The notes under the pieces were generated by a model. That model was not told the origin of the DNA. It made no database searches and saw nothing but the letters and a program-made list of their open reading frames with translations. A DNA stretch of 62,302 nt. It comes from Bacteroidota bacterium (GTDB taxonomy: Bacteria; Bacteroidota; Ignavibacteria; Kapaibacteriales; UBA2268). The stretch is from positions 1 to 62,302 of the forward strand of contig JAKIZO010000008.1 of assembly GCA_022707965.1 (NCBI GenBank), read 5' to 3'. The first letter of the stretch is position 1, and the number at the start of each line of letters is the position of its first letter. The position numbers were made by a program, and so were the translations under genes. Positions 28,001 through 37,387 of this stretch are shown one piece after another.

Positions 28001-30886
28001 ATGTTTTATTTTATCAAAAAAATAGTGCTGTTTTTTCTTTTAATGATTGTTTGCTTTTCTTCCAATCTTTTAGCTCAATCAAAAGCATCTATTTCTGGTA
28101 AAGTTATCGATGAAGAAAGCGGGGAAGTGCTTCGTCGCGCGTCTGTTCTAATCATTGGCAAAAAAATTGGTGCATACACCGATACAAAAGGTGAATACAG
28201 AATTTTGAATTTACCCGCTGGCGTTTATTCAATTCAAGTGAGCTACATCGGATACAATACAAAAGTAATTGAAAATATTGAACTTAAAGAAAATCAAAAT
28301 TACATTTTGAACATCGTTCTTTCCTCTGCTATAAAGAAAACTGATGAAGTAGTGGTTGAAGCTCGTCGTGAAATGAACAACGAAGCCGCTATTCTTGCTC
28401 AACGTAAAAACGCATCCCAGGTTAGCGATGGTATAAGCATTGAAGAAATAAAAAGAACTCCCGATAGCGATGCTGGTCAGTCGTTAAGACGCGTCTCTGG
28501 TGTTACTCTTGTTGGTGATAAATTTGTCTATGTTCGTGGTGTAAGCGAGCGTTATAATAATACTACTCTTAACGGTACAGCTCTGGCAACAACCGAACCC
28601 GATAAAAAAGCATTCTCCTTCGATATGTTCCCTGCCGACTTTCTCCAAAATGCGAATGTTGCCAAGTCCTTCACTCCTGATTTGCCTGGTAACTTCGCAG
28701 GTGGCTTGGTTCAGCTTAACACAGTCGATTTTCCTTCTTCGCGCAGCTTCAAAATTAGCTTCGGCACCTCAATGACTGATAATCTAACTTTCAATAGAAA
28801 ATTTATCACTTATAGCGGTGGCAAACGTGATTGGCTCGGCTTTGATGATGGAACAAGAGCCCTGCCGAATAATTTCCCGAAATCTCCGCAGGATATGAGA
28901 AACCTCTTCACTCGGCTGCGTTCAGACGACGAAAATGTTCTCAAACAAGCTCAAAATGAATGGGTTGAAATTAGCCGTTCTTTAAATCACAAAACCTGGA
29001 AACGCGACACAATCAAAGCACCGCTTAACGGCTCAATTAATATGTCCTACTCTGATATTTATCGCATCGGTAATTCAGAAATTGGCATTATTGCTAATGC
29101 TTTATACGGCAATTCCTATTCCTATGACGAAATTTTCCGCGCTACTCTGGAAAGTAGTGGAAATGTCTATAATTTCAACCGTGGAACCGTTTCTACTTTC
29201 TCAACTAATTTAGGTGGTATGTTCAACCTCGCTTTCAAACTTGATGATAACAATACTTTTTCAATAAAAAACACTTATAATAATTCTGCTGATGATGAAA
29301 CTACTATTATGCTTGGTAGAAAAGACCAGGTTATTACTCGTCAATATGGTTTCCAGTTTGTCCAGAAAACTCTTTTTGCTACTCAATTAACGGGTGAACA
29401 TAATTTATCAATTTTCAATAATGCACTCTTAGACTGGAAATTTGGATTTTCTAATTCAAAACGAGATGAACCCGATTTCAAACGCGTTCGTTATTCCAAA
29501 GCTAATGAAGATAATCCCTGGCACATTGACATTTATGACCTTAGTGGTAATGGCTATCAGGCTGGTAGATTTTTCTCTTATCTCAACGAAGATGCTTATT
29601 CAGGTTCTTTGAATTTCTCATTACCTATTAATTCATTAAAATTAAAAACCGGATTGTTTGTTGAAAACAAAAAGCGTGATTTCAATGTCCGTTCGCTTGT
29701 CATCAACAAAGGCACTTTGATGATGAAATATTACTACGATGAAGACTTTAATTACATAGTTCCTAACTGGGGCGACGAGGACTTTTACAATTCTGATTTT
29801 CTACTTGAACCTGAAGATATTTTCTCAAACCCCGAAAATTTCCAACCATCTCGCCTTGGTATTGGCGAAGAAACAAAGCCAACAGATTCTTATAAAGCAA
29901 ACGAAAATTTAGTTGCGGGCTACCTGATGATTGATATTCCTTTCGATCTTGCTGGCAATAAATTAAGAGTGATTACTGGCGCTCGCATCGAAAGTAGCAA
30001 ACAAAAACTTATGAGCCTATACCCAATAGCTTCAAACAATACAGATTCAACTTTTGTTGACGAAAGTTATCTAGATATTCTTCCATCATTCAATTTGATT
30101 TACCAACTGACAAATACAATGAATTTGCGTTTCTCTGCAAGCCAAACTCTTACACGTCCTTCTTTGCGTGAATATGCTCCGTTTATTTTCTACGACTTCT
30201 ACTTCCAGGGCGATGTAGCAGGCAATCCTAATTTGAAACGCTCGCTTATAAGAAACTTCGACCTGCGTTGGGAAATGTTCCCAAATCCAGGCGAAGTGGT
30301 CTCTGTTTCGCTCTTCTATAAATCATTCAAAGATGCAATCGAGGAATCCGTTATCGGCACTTCCAGCAACTATAAACGTACTTTCGCTAATGCTAATGGT
30401 CTTGCCACCAATTATGGTGCCGAATTTGAGCTTCGCAAAAATCTTGGCTTTATCTCCGACTGGACACGTTACTTCTCTCTTAATTTAAATTTCGCACTTG
30501 TTAATTCAGATATTACAGTTCGCCAAAATAACGCCGAAGACCGCCGCACTATGTGGGGACAATCACCTTATTCTCTCAATATTGGTTTGTTCTACTTCCA
30601 TCCCGAATTAGGAACTTCTGTCAACACAAGCTACAACGTTGCTGGCAAGAGAATTATTCAGGTTGCCGATATTACTCGCTACCCCGTCAGCGACCCTCAC
30701 GTTTACGAAATGCCAAGAAATGTTATCGATTTATCTATTTCTCAAACAGTTTTCAACACTCTTGATATAAAATTTGTTGCCAAAGATATACTTAACGAAA
30801 AAATTACTTGGAAACAGATGGACAACGACGTCCTTTCAACAAAAAAAGGTCGTTCTTTCTCATTTGGAATTGGATATAAACTCTAA
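28001..30886 (+). CDS. TonB-dependent outer-membrane receptor with carboxypeptidase-regulatory domain
   Basis: 961 residues after a CGGAGGAG ribosome site. The signal peptide ends LLAQS (~26). Residues ~28-113 are a carboxypeptidase-regulatory-like beta-sandwich (ISGKVIDEESGEVLRRASV ... LNIVLSS). The plug follows (~140-240: SDAGQSLRRVSGVTLVGDKF, YVRGVSERYNNTTLNG). The remainder is a 22-strand-type barrel with SQTLTRPSLREYAPF and YNVAGKRI, ending SFSFGIGYKL. It imports an unknown large substrate using the TonB-ExbBD system. It lies 33 bases upstream of a beta-helix T9SS protein, its probable partner. Confidence 0.93.
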   Translation: MFYFIKKIVLFFLLMIVCFSSNLLAQSKASISGKVIDEESGEVLRRASVLIIGKKIGAYTDTKGEYRILNLPAGVYSIQVSYIGYNTKVIENIELKENQNYILNIVLSSAIKKTDEVVVEARREMNNEAAILAQRKNASQVSDGISIEEIKRTPDSDAGQSLRRVSGVTLVGDKFVYVRGVSERYNNTTLNGTALATTEPDKKAFSFDMFPADFLQNANVAKSFTPDLPGNFAGGLVQLNTVDFPSSRSFKISFGTSMTDNLTFNRKFITYSGGKRDWLGFDDGTRALPNNFPKSPQDMRNLFTRLRSDDENVLKQAQNEWVEISRSLNHKTWKRDTIKAPLNGSINMSYSDIYRIGNSEIGIIANALYGNSYSYDEIFRATLESSGNVYNFNRGTVSTFSTNLGGMFNLAFKLDDNNTFSIKNTYNNSADDETTIMLGRKDQVITRQYGFQFVQKTLFATQLTGEHNLSIFNNALLDWKFGFSNSKRDEPDFKRVRYSKANEDNPWHIDIYDLSGNGYQAGRFFSYLNEDAYSGSLNFSLPINSLKLKTGLFVENKKRDFNVRSLVINKGTLMMKYYYDEDFNYIVPNWGDEDFYNSDFLLEPEDIFSNPENFQPSRLGIGEETKPTDSYKANENLVAGYLMIDIPFDLAGNKLRVITGARIESSKQKLMSLYPIASNNTDSTFVDESYLDILPSFNLIYQLTNTMNLRFSASQTLTRPSLREYAPFIFYDFYFQGDVAGNPNLKRSLIRNFDLRWEMFPNPGEVVSVSLFYKSFKDAIEESVIGTSSNYKRTFANANGLATNYGAEFELRKNLGFISDWTRYFSLNLNFALVNSDITVRQNNAEDRRTMWGQSPYSLNIGLFYFHPELGTSVNTSYNVAGKRIIQVADITRYPVSDPHVYEMPRNVIDLSISQTVFNTLDIKFVAKDILNEKITWKQMDNDVLSTKKGRSFSFGIGYKL

Positions 30887-30919
30887 TATATGTTTTGTTC
30901 ACTTTTTAAGGATTTTCTG

Positions 30920-32944
30920 ATGAAAAATGTTCTATTTCTTGCAGTTGCTTTTCTCTTCGCTTACGCGTTGAATGCTGCTGAACCCTCTTTGACTATCAAA
31001 GAGCCAAAAGCAAATTCAACCTATCGTGTCGGTCAAACTATTACAATTACTTGGGATACTATAACTAAATCAGGTGAACGTACCTGGGGAAAAACTTTCG
31101 AATTTAAATGGTCTGAAAGTCCTGATGGTCCATGGAGTTTGCTAGCTCTTGCTAAAAATGCTAAGTCCTATAAAGATGTTGCAAGTAGCAATCCAAATGC
31201 TGCCTCAGGTAGAACAGTAATAACTCTACCCCGCAAGCCTCAGGTTTGGATTAAAATGAATGAAGTTAATAATGAAGACCTCTATGGAATACAAGGTCCT
31301 ATCAACGTTTATACTCCTCCACCTGCAACCGCCGATTCGCTTATTGGTGGCAATTTAACAAATACAATTACTTTAAGCGCTTCCAAAATCTACCAATTAA
31401 GAAAAGTTCTCTATGTTGAAGATGGCGCTACTTTAAGAATAGAACCCGGAACTGTTATTCTTGGTGACCCAAACGATGTTTCAGCAATCGTGATTAAACG
31501 TGGTGGCAAAATTTATGCGAAAGGAACACCTGAAAAACCTATTGTGATGACCTCCGGTTTTGCTCCTGGCAATCGCGACCGTGGTGACTGGGGCGGACTT
31601 ATTATCGCTGGAAAAGCTTCCACTAACCTTGGCGAAGCTGCTATCGAAGGCGGTCTTGATGTAAAATATGGTCCAATTGGCGGTGTTGCTGACGATGACG
31701 ATTCAAGTGGTGTTGTTCAATACGTTCGTATTGAATTTGCTGGTATTGCTGAATCACCCGATAATGAGCTTAACTCGCTCACTATGGGCGGTGTCGGTCG
31801 CCGTACTGTTATTAGCCACGTTATGGTTTCTTATGCGGGCGACGATGCTTACGAATGGTTCGGCGGAACTGTAAACGCTAAATATCTCATTTCATACAAT
31901 ACAATCGATGACGATATGGACACAGACAATGGCTACCGTGGTAAAGTGCAACACGCCCTTATCGTTCGCTTCCCTGATATTGCAGACCAATCGAACTCCG
32001 AAGCATTCGAAAGTGATAACGATTCCAAGTCTTCATACAATACTCCTTACACTAGCCCCATTTTCTCTAATGTAACTGTTGTTGGTCCTCTTGCTGATAC
32101 AAGCTGGACAGTCGGCACCGGTGCTAATAAATATCATTCCAAGCATCTTACTGCTGTCCAGATTCGCCGCAATAGCCGTTTGAACCTTGTTAATTCTGTT
32201 ATTTTGGGTCATAATGGAGGGTTGGAACTTACTAATAATAATACAGTGCTCGCTGCCTCCAACGATTCTATTATGGTTCGTTTCAATGATTTCTACGGTA
32301 TTAAAAACAATAAATTCTTCTATTTCGGTAGCGGCACAACTCCACAAGGCAGCGTTGACGCTAACTGGCTTGCTAAAGCTGAATTCGGCAATAGATTTAT
32401 AAATCAAGCCGGACCTGTTGCTGCTTATGCAAAAGTGCCAGGTGCTTTCCCTGGAACAACTGCTGTATTTAACCCTCTCCCTGAAAGCGATGCCGACTAC
32501 CTTAATAATGCTAATTGGACTGCTTCGAATGCAGCTATTTCTCTCGACGATCCTTTCTTTAATAAAGTTCCTTATCGTGGTGCTTTCCATACTGAACGCT
32601 GGGACTTGCCTTGGGCTGAATACGACCCTGTTAACAAAGTCTATACAAGTGTTAATGATGACTATTCAACTACTTTGCTTCCACATTTCAAAGCCGAAGC
32701 TGCTCCACTTCCCGCTAATGAATATACTGTAATTACTTATGTTTTACCTGAAAGCGGAAATACTACAATTCGCCTTGTTGATGCTACTGGTTCGGTTAAA
32801 TCCATTTTCTTCGAAAATCAATTCCAAAATGCTGGCACTCACCAATTTATGCTCAACTCTTCTCAGCTTGCAACTGGTGTTTACTATTTGCAAATCGTTA
32901 CTGCTAAAAACGTTCACACTATAAATATTCCGGTTGTGAAATAA
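30920..32944 (+). CDS. T9SS-secreted beta-helix protein partnered with the TonB receptor
   Basis: The ATG at 30920 gives the signal peptide MKNVLFLAVAFLFAYALNA. Residues ~22-110 resemble a Ser-Thr-rich anchor-type beta-sandwich (LTIKEPKANSTYRVGQTITI). Residues ~140-480 are a right-handed beta-helix-like domain with LYVEDGATLRIEPGTVI, KRGGKIYAKGTPEKPIVMT, RGDWGGLIIAGKA and acidic, possibly Ca2+-binding loops (GVADDDDSSG, TIDDDMDTDNG). The C-terminal domain (VITYVLPESGNTTIRLVD ... INIPVVK) is a T9SS sorting signal. Such proteins often pair with TonB receptors in this phylum; the substrate is unknown. Confidence 0.85.
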   Translation: MKNVLFLAVAFLFAYALNAAEPSLTIKEPKANSTYRVGQTITITWDTITKSGERTWGKTFEFKWSESPDGPWSLLALAKNAKSYKDVASSNPNAASGRTVITLPRKPQVWIKMNEVNNEDLYGIQGPINVYTPPPATADSLIGGNLTNTITLSASKIYQLRKVLYVEDGATLRIEPGTVILGDPNDVSAIVIKRGGKIYAKGTPEKPIVMTSGFAPGNRDRGDWGGLIIAGKASTNLGEAAIEGGLDVKYGPIGGVADDDDSSGVVQYVRIEFAGIAESPDNELNSLTMGGVGRRTVISHVMVSYAGDDAYEWFGGTVNAKYLISYNTIDDDMDTDNGYRGKVQHALIVRFPDIADQSNSEAFESDNDSKSSYNTPYTSPIFSNVTVVGPLADTSWTVGTGANKYHSKHLTAVQIRRNSRLNLVNSVILGHNGGLELTNNNTVLAASNDSIMVRFNDFYGIKNNKFFYFGSGTTPQGSVDANWLAKAEFGNRFINQAGPVAAYAKVPGAFPGTTAVFNPLPESDADYLNNANWTASNAAISLDDPFFNKVPYRGAFHTERWDLPWAEYDPVNKVYTSVNDDYSTTLLPHFKAEAAPLPANEYTVITYVLPESGNTTIRLVDATGSVKSIFFENQFQNAGTHQFMLNSSQLATGVYYLQIVTAKNVHTINIPVVK

Positions 32945-32964
32945 CATTTCACACCTTTTTTCAG

Positions 32965-32992
32965 AAGCCCGGTTGAAAAATCGGGCTTTTTT
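32965..32992 (+). terminator. Rho-independent terminator of the receptor/beta-helix unit
   Basis: Stem AAGCCCGGTT / AATCGGGCTT (one G-T wobble) with loop GAAA, then a T-run TTTTTTATTTTT. It lies 20 bases after the stop. Confidence 0.9.
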
Positions 32993-33233
32993 ATTTTTCA
33001 ACATTGTGTTTTGCTGAATTTCATTTTTTTTTTTCGTTGAAAATTATAATATTTGTTTTTTATTAAATGTTATTTGAATAATGAATTGATTTTTATGAAA
33101 ATAATATACTTTAAATATTCTTTTCCACTAAAATTTGTCTCTTCTGATACTGCTTAATCAGCTTTTTTTCGTACAGAAAATATTCCTTAATCAATAATAT
33201 TTCTTTTAAATATAATTTTTGGAGTATCATTTT

Positions 33234-34451
33234 ATGAGTATTAGTTTAATAGGAAAATCAATTTCAGAATCAGCCACCCTTCGACTTAACGAAATCGCTG
33301 CCGTTCTCCGTGCAAAAGGCGAACCTGTAATTCATCTTGGTGGTGGCGAACCCAAAACAAAGGCACCGCTCGATGCTATTCTTCAAGCCGTCTCCTTGCT
33401 AAATAGTGCAGAAGTTCGCTATACTCCCGCCGATGGAATTCCCGAACTAAAACAGGCTGTCATCAGATACACTCAGGATTTCTACGATAGAAAAGTGGAA
33501 CCCGAAAATGTTATTATCTCCGGCGGTGCTAAACAAGCAATTATGGTTGCTCTTCAAGCTATTCTCAACCCTCAGGAAGAATGTATTTTCCCTGCTCCTT
33601 ATTGGGTATCATACCCTGAAATGTGTAAACTCATTGGTGCAGTGCCGGTTCCCGTCTATCCCGAAGATGGCACTTTTTACCCAAGAATTCAGGATATTGA
33701 ACGCGTTGTTACTTCCTATACTAAATGCGTAATAATTAACAGCCCGAATAATCCTACCGGCGCAATGTATTCAGAAGATTTTATTCGCGATATTGTTGAA
33801 TTCTGCGAAAAACGCAATCTCTACTTAATTATGGATGATATTTACCACCGCCTAATTTTCGACGGTCGAAAACCAATCAACTGCTATGAATACGCCAAAG
33901 ACTTAGGTGAAAACTCCAAACTAATCCTCATCAACGGTATCAGCAAACAGTATTCTATGACTGGTTTCCGTATCGGTTGGGCTGTGGCTAATAAAAATCT
34001 TATCCGCGTTATGACTAACATTCAGGGACATCAAACTTCTGGTCCAAGCGTTGTGCTTCAAAAAGCTGCTGTCGGCGCTCTCAACGGTACTCAATCAGGT
34101 GTCGAAAACCTTCGTCGCACACTTGAAAATAATCGCAATGTGATGATGGAACGCCTGAATGCTTTCGATGGCGTCCGTGCTTACAAACCTGATGGCACTT
34201 TCTATTGCTTTGTTGATTTCAGCCATTACGAAAAAGATTCCCGCAAACTTAGCGAATTCCTTCTCGAAAAAGTTCGCGTCCTAACTGTTCCCGGTGTTGA
34301 GTTCGGTTTGGAAGGTTTCTTGCGTCTCTCCACCTGCGGCTCCATCAAAGATATTACCGAAGGTATTGAACGTATCAAATGGGCATTAGACCCGAACTCG
34401 CCGAACGAACTTTATATTGGTGAACGTAAATTAGTGAGGGATTGGCTATGA
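33234..34451 (+). CDS. aspC: Aspartate aminotransferase (class I/II PLP enzyme)
   Basis: The ATG at 33234 sits 10 bases after GGAG; an in-frame extension to 33219 has no site. 405 residues with LHLGGGEPKTK-type substrate loop, NSPNNPTGAMYSEDF, and the Schiff-base motif INGISKQYSMTGFRIGW (K238). It interconverts aspartate/2-oxoglutarate with oxaloacetate/glutamate. The stop overlaps the start of pckA (ATGA), so the two are coupled: one enzyme makes oxaloacetate, the next uses it. Preceded by ~290 bases of T-rich intergenic sequence. Confidence 0.92.
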   Translation: MSISLIGKSISESATLRLNEIAAVLRAKGEPVIHLGGGEPKTKAPLDAILQAVSLLNSAEVRYTPADGIPELKQAVIRYTQDFYDRKVEPENVIISGGAKQAIMVALQAILNPQEECIFPAPYWVSYPEMCKLIGAVPVPVYPEDGTFYPRIQDIERVVTSYTKCVIINSPNNPTGAMYSEDFIRDIVEFCEKRNLYLIMDDIYHRLIFDGRKPINCYEYAKDLGENSKLILINGISKQYSMTGFRIGWAVANKNLIRVMTNIQGHQTSGPSVVLQKAAVGALNGTQSGVENLRRTLENNRNVMMERLNAFDGVRAYKPDGTFYCFVDFSHYEKDSRKLSEFLLEKVRVLTVPGVEFGLEGFLRLSTCGSIKDITEGIERIKWALDPNSPNELYIGERKLVRDWL

Positions 34452-36103
34452 AATATTTAGAATTTCCTACTCCGGCTTCCAAACACGCTCGTGAATATGC
34501 AAGCGATTTCAAACTTGCTAATCACGGACTTCAACATTTGGATAGAGTTTATTGGAACTTGCCTACTCCGGCTCTTATCGAGGAATCTGTCTTCCGTGGC
34601 GAAGGTCATCTTACTGCTGGCGGTGCTCTCGTTGTAAACACTGGTAAATGGACTGCTCGCGCGGCTAACGATAAATTTATCGTCGATGAAGAACTTACTC
34701 GCGACAAAATTTGGTGGGGTGTCTACAACCGTCCCGTTACACAAGAAAACTTCAATTCATTGCTTACTCGATTGCTTGCATACTGGCAGGGCGAAGAGCT
34801 TTTCGTTCAGGATTGCTACGTCGGTGCGGACCCTAATTACCGTATGCCTATTAGAATTGTTACTGAATACGCTTGGCAAAGCCTTTTTGCTCGCAATATG
34901 TTTATCCCTATTGAAAATCGCGACGCTCTGAAAAATCACGTCCCTGAATTTACTCTTCTTGCTGCTCCATCGTTCAAAGCCGACCCGAAAATTGACGGCA
35001 CTCGAACTGAGACCGCAATGGTTATAAATTTTGCCAAACGTATGGCTATTGTTGCTGGCAGTATGTATGGCGGTGAAATCAAAAAGACTATCTTTACTGT
35101 GATGAACTTCCTTAAACCTCTCGAAAACGTTATGGCTATGCACTGCTCAGCTAATGTTGGCAATGATGGTAGTGTCGCACTCTTCTTTGGGCTGTCTGGA
35201 ACTGGAAAAACAACTCTTTCTGCTGACCCACGTCGTAAACTTATCGGCGACGACGAACACGGTTGGAGCGACGAAGGCGTTTTCAATTTCGAAGGTGGCT
35301 GCTATGCAAAAGTTATTCGTCTCTCTGCTGAACACGAACCTGAAATATACTCTTGCACACGTCGCTTCGGCACTATTCTGGAAAATGTTATCTACGACCC
35401 CGCTTCCCGCAAAATTGACTTGGACGATGATATGCTTACAGAAAATACACGCGCTTCCTATCCGCTCGATTTCATTCCAAACTCGCTACCCGAAAAAATG
35501 TCTCGTACTCATCCAAAAGATGTTATTTTCCTCACTTGCGATGCTACTGGCGTGCTTCCTCCAATTGCACGTTTGGATATGAACCAGGCTATGTATCATT
35601 TCATTAGTGGGTATACCTCCAAGATTGCGGGAACAGAAATCGGGCTTGGAATTGAACCTGAAATTACTTTCAGTGCTTGCTTTGGTGCTCCTTTTATGGT
35701 TCATCATCCATTCTACTACGCTAACCTTTTGCGTAGCAAAATGGAAAAACACGGCACTCGCTGCTGGCTTGTAAATACCGGTTGGGTTGGTGGCAAATTT
35801 GGCGTTGGCAAACGTATTAGTATCCGCCATACTCGCAATATGCTCAATGCTGCTTTGGACGGTTTGCTCGATAATGTTGAATATAGAACAGATAAAGTAT
35901 TTGGCTTCCGTGTTCCTCTTACTTGTCCGGGCGTGCCCGATGATGTGCTCGAACCATCAAATGCTTGGGGCAACAAGGACGAATACTGGAGCAAATACGA
36001 TGCTCTTGCTGCTCGCTACATCGAAAACTTTAAACTGTTCGAAAGCGGCTGTCCCGATGAAGTCAAAAAAGCGGGTCCTCAGCGTTTAGTGCGTAATTAT
36101 TAA
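34448..36103 (+). CDS. pckA: Phosphoenolpyruvate carboxykinase (ATP)
   Basis: The ATG at 34448 overlaps the aspC stop. 551 residues. Kinase-1 P-loop GLSGTGKTTLSADP (~residue 250), kinase-2 region LIGDDEHGWSDEGVFNFEGG and KVFGFRVPLTCPGVP near the C-terminus identify the ATP-using family. It converts oxaloacetate + ATP to PEP + CO2, opening gluconeogenesis, or runs in reverse as a CO2-fixing step in fermenters. Followed by a hairpin terminator. Confidence 0.97.
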   Translation: MKYLEFPTPASKHAREYASDFKLANHGLQHLDRVYWNLPTPALIEESVFRGEGHLTAGGALVVNTGKWTARAANDKFIVDEELTRDKIWWGVYNRPVTQENFNSLLTRLLAYWQGEELFVQDCYVGADPNYRMPIRIVTEYAWQSLFARNMFIPIENRDALKNHVPEFTLLAAPSFKADPKIDGTRTETAMVINFAKRMAIVAGSMYGGEIKKTIFTVMNFLKPLENVMAMHCSANVGNDGSVALFFGLSGTGKTTLSADPRRKLIGDDEHGWSDEGVFNFEGGCYAKVIRLSAEHEPEIYSCTRRFGTILENVIYDPASRKIDLDDDMLTENTRASYPLDFIPNSLPEKMSRTHPKDVIFLTCDATGVLPPIARLDMNQAMYHFISGYTSKIAGTEIGLGIEPEITFSACFGAPFMVHHPFYYANLLRSKMEKHGTRCWLVNTGWVGGKFGVGKRISIRHTRNMLNAALDGLLDNVEYRTDKVFGFRVPLTCPGVPDDVLEPSNAWGNKDEYWSKYDALAARYIENFKLFESGCPDEVKKAGPQRLVRNY

Positions 36104-36154
36104 TCCTCTGTTCTAAGTAGTAAAAAGGCTATTGCAAAACCTCATATACTGTTG

Positions 36155-36192
36155 AACCATCGGAAGGTTTCCGCACCTTCCGATGGTTTTCT
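36155..36192 (+). terminator. Hairpin terminator after pckA, member of the CGGAAGG palindrome family
   Basis: Stem AACCATCGGAAGGT / ACCTTCCGATGGTT with a 6-base loop (TTCCGC), then four T's. The sequence is closely related to the palindromes at 46209-46242 and 59665-59697. It may be a REP-like element serving as terminator. Confidence 0.7.
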
Positions 36193-36296
36193 TTACAATT
36201 GAACTAAACTGCTCCCCACACAACAATTCTCTACTATTTGATTAATTATTCAGGTATTCTTCGAGTAAGTTACCGCAATTAATTCGTGTTTCTTAA

Positions 36297-36327
36297 AATA
36301 AAAAAACTGCCCTTTTCTGGCAGTTTC
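36297..36327 (-). terminator. Reverse-strand terminator downstream of the tRNA
   Basis: Reading the reverse strand, AAACTGCC / GGCAGTTT form a perfect 8-bp stem around a 7-base loop, followed by TTTTATTTT. It sits directly 3' of the CAU tRNA. Confidence 0.85.
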
Positions 36328-36330
36328 TTG

Positions 36331-36404
36331 TGGGCCTGGAGGGACTTGAACCCCCAACCGACGGATTATGAGTCCGGCGCTCTAACCAATTGAGCTACAG
36401 GCCC
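36331..36404 (-). tRNA. tRNA with CAU anticodon (elongator Met or lysidine-modified Ile2)
   Basis: Complete cloverleaf on the reverse strand: acceptor GGGCCTG/CAGGCCC, D-arm GCTC-GAGC, anticodon arm CCGGA-CTCATAA-TCCGT (one C-T mismatch at the base), T-arm GGGGG-TTCAAGT-CCCTC, discriminator A. No CCA is encoded. The anticodon stem lacks the three G-C pairs of initiator tRNA, so it is elongator Met or Ile(CAU); by eye these cannot be separated. A terminator follows. Confidence 0.93.
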
Positions 36405-36485
36405 CCCTCTTATTTTGCCTACTAATATCTCAGTAAACGATTATCAGTAGACTACAAAAATATGAAAAAATTAATAAAATACAAA

Positions 36486-37265
36486 TTAATAATTGAACAA
36501 ACCTAAATATAAGCCTATCTGCAATCCCAATCCATTACTATTCATTTTATTAGGTGTATTTTTAAGTTCTGCATCTTTGTTGAATGTCCATTTTTTATCT
36601 ACAAGCGGATTGTCGAAAGTTAAGTTGTAATGCACATTTGCACGTATCATCGCAAAATTTGTAACGGCATACTCCACACTTAGTTGCGGTTGAACCATCA
36701 TAAATTTGTTCTCAATTCTGTTCATTTTTGCTGAACCGACATTAATACTATCCACATCATTCCAATCAATCGAAGTCGGCGTCTCTGTTGTTTCAAGTGT
36801 ATAATTTCCCCAACCAAAATTCAGTCCGGGAAGCACTGCCAAACTCTTTACGGGGACTATCCCGTAATCAATCGAAAATCCATTAATTACAACTTTTAGC
36901 TCAGCTGTTCTTTTCAAATTTGTTGATGAATTTTCCTTTTCTGTAAACTTACTTCCGCTTATTCCGTAAAAACCAAGTCGAGTATTGGGAATTACCACTA
37001 AACCTGTAAATCCATGCACTCCGCCCAAAGTAAAAATACCTTCAAATTTGTCTAACCCAAGCTTGTCCGCAACATATTTGTTGATTTCATCGTAATTAAG
37101 CGACAAAAAAGTAAGCTGATAACCCGCTCCTACTGAAAAATATGGATTGCTTTCGCTTTTCAATGGTTCGGTCTCGAATGAAAAATTATCCAGCTCGTCG
37201 TCCTGTGCGAATAATCTTGTTGTGGCAACTAATGCAAATAATAATAAAAACAATGCTTTTTTCAT
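36486..37265 (-). CDS. Outer-membrane beta-barrel protein, unknown function
   Basis: 259 residues. Signal peptide MKKALFLLLFALVATTRLFA cut before QDDELD. An acidic stretch (~22-40) is followed by amphipathic strands (PYFSVGAGYQLTFLSLNY, TRLGFYGISGS, LPGLNFGWGNYTLE) and a C-terminal strand LGLQIGLYLGLFNY ending in an aromatic, as expected for BAM substrates. No specific family. Monocistronic, reverse to its neighbours. Confidence 0.75.
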   Translation of the reverse strand: MKKALFLLLFALVATTRLFAQDDELDNFSFETEPLKSESNPYFSVGAGYQLTFLSLNYDEINKYVADKLGLDKFEGIFTLGGVHGFTGLVVIPNTRLGFYGISGSKFTEKENSSTNLKRTAELKVVINGFSIDYGIVPVKSLAVLPGLNFGWGNYTLETTETPTSIDWNDVDSINVGSAKMNRIENKFMMVQPQLSVEYAVTNFAMIRANVHYNLTFDNPLVDKKWTFNKDAELKNTPNKMNSNGLGLQIGLYLGLFNY

Positions 37266-37387
37266 ATTTCCCTCAAATTAACTATTTTTCACTTCTTTAA
37301 CGAATTAAACGAATAATTAATTTATTGAATAAATTATTAAGACGCCTTTTTCGTTAATAACTTTTTATATTATTTGGCATAGTAGAT

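Noticed and set aside
32945..33233. Riboswitch or leader upstream of aspC
   Set aside because: The stretch is T-rich with only the preceding gene's terminator; no conserved fold recognised.
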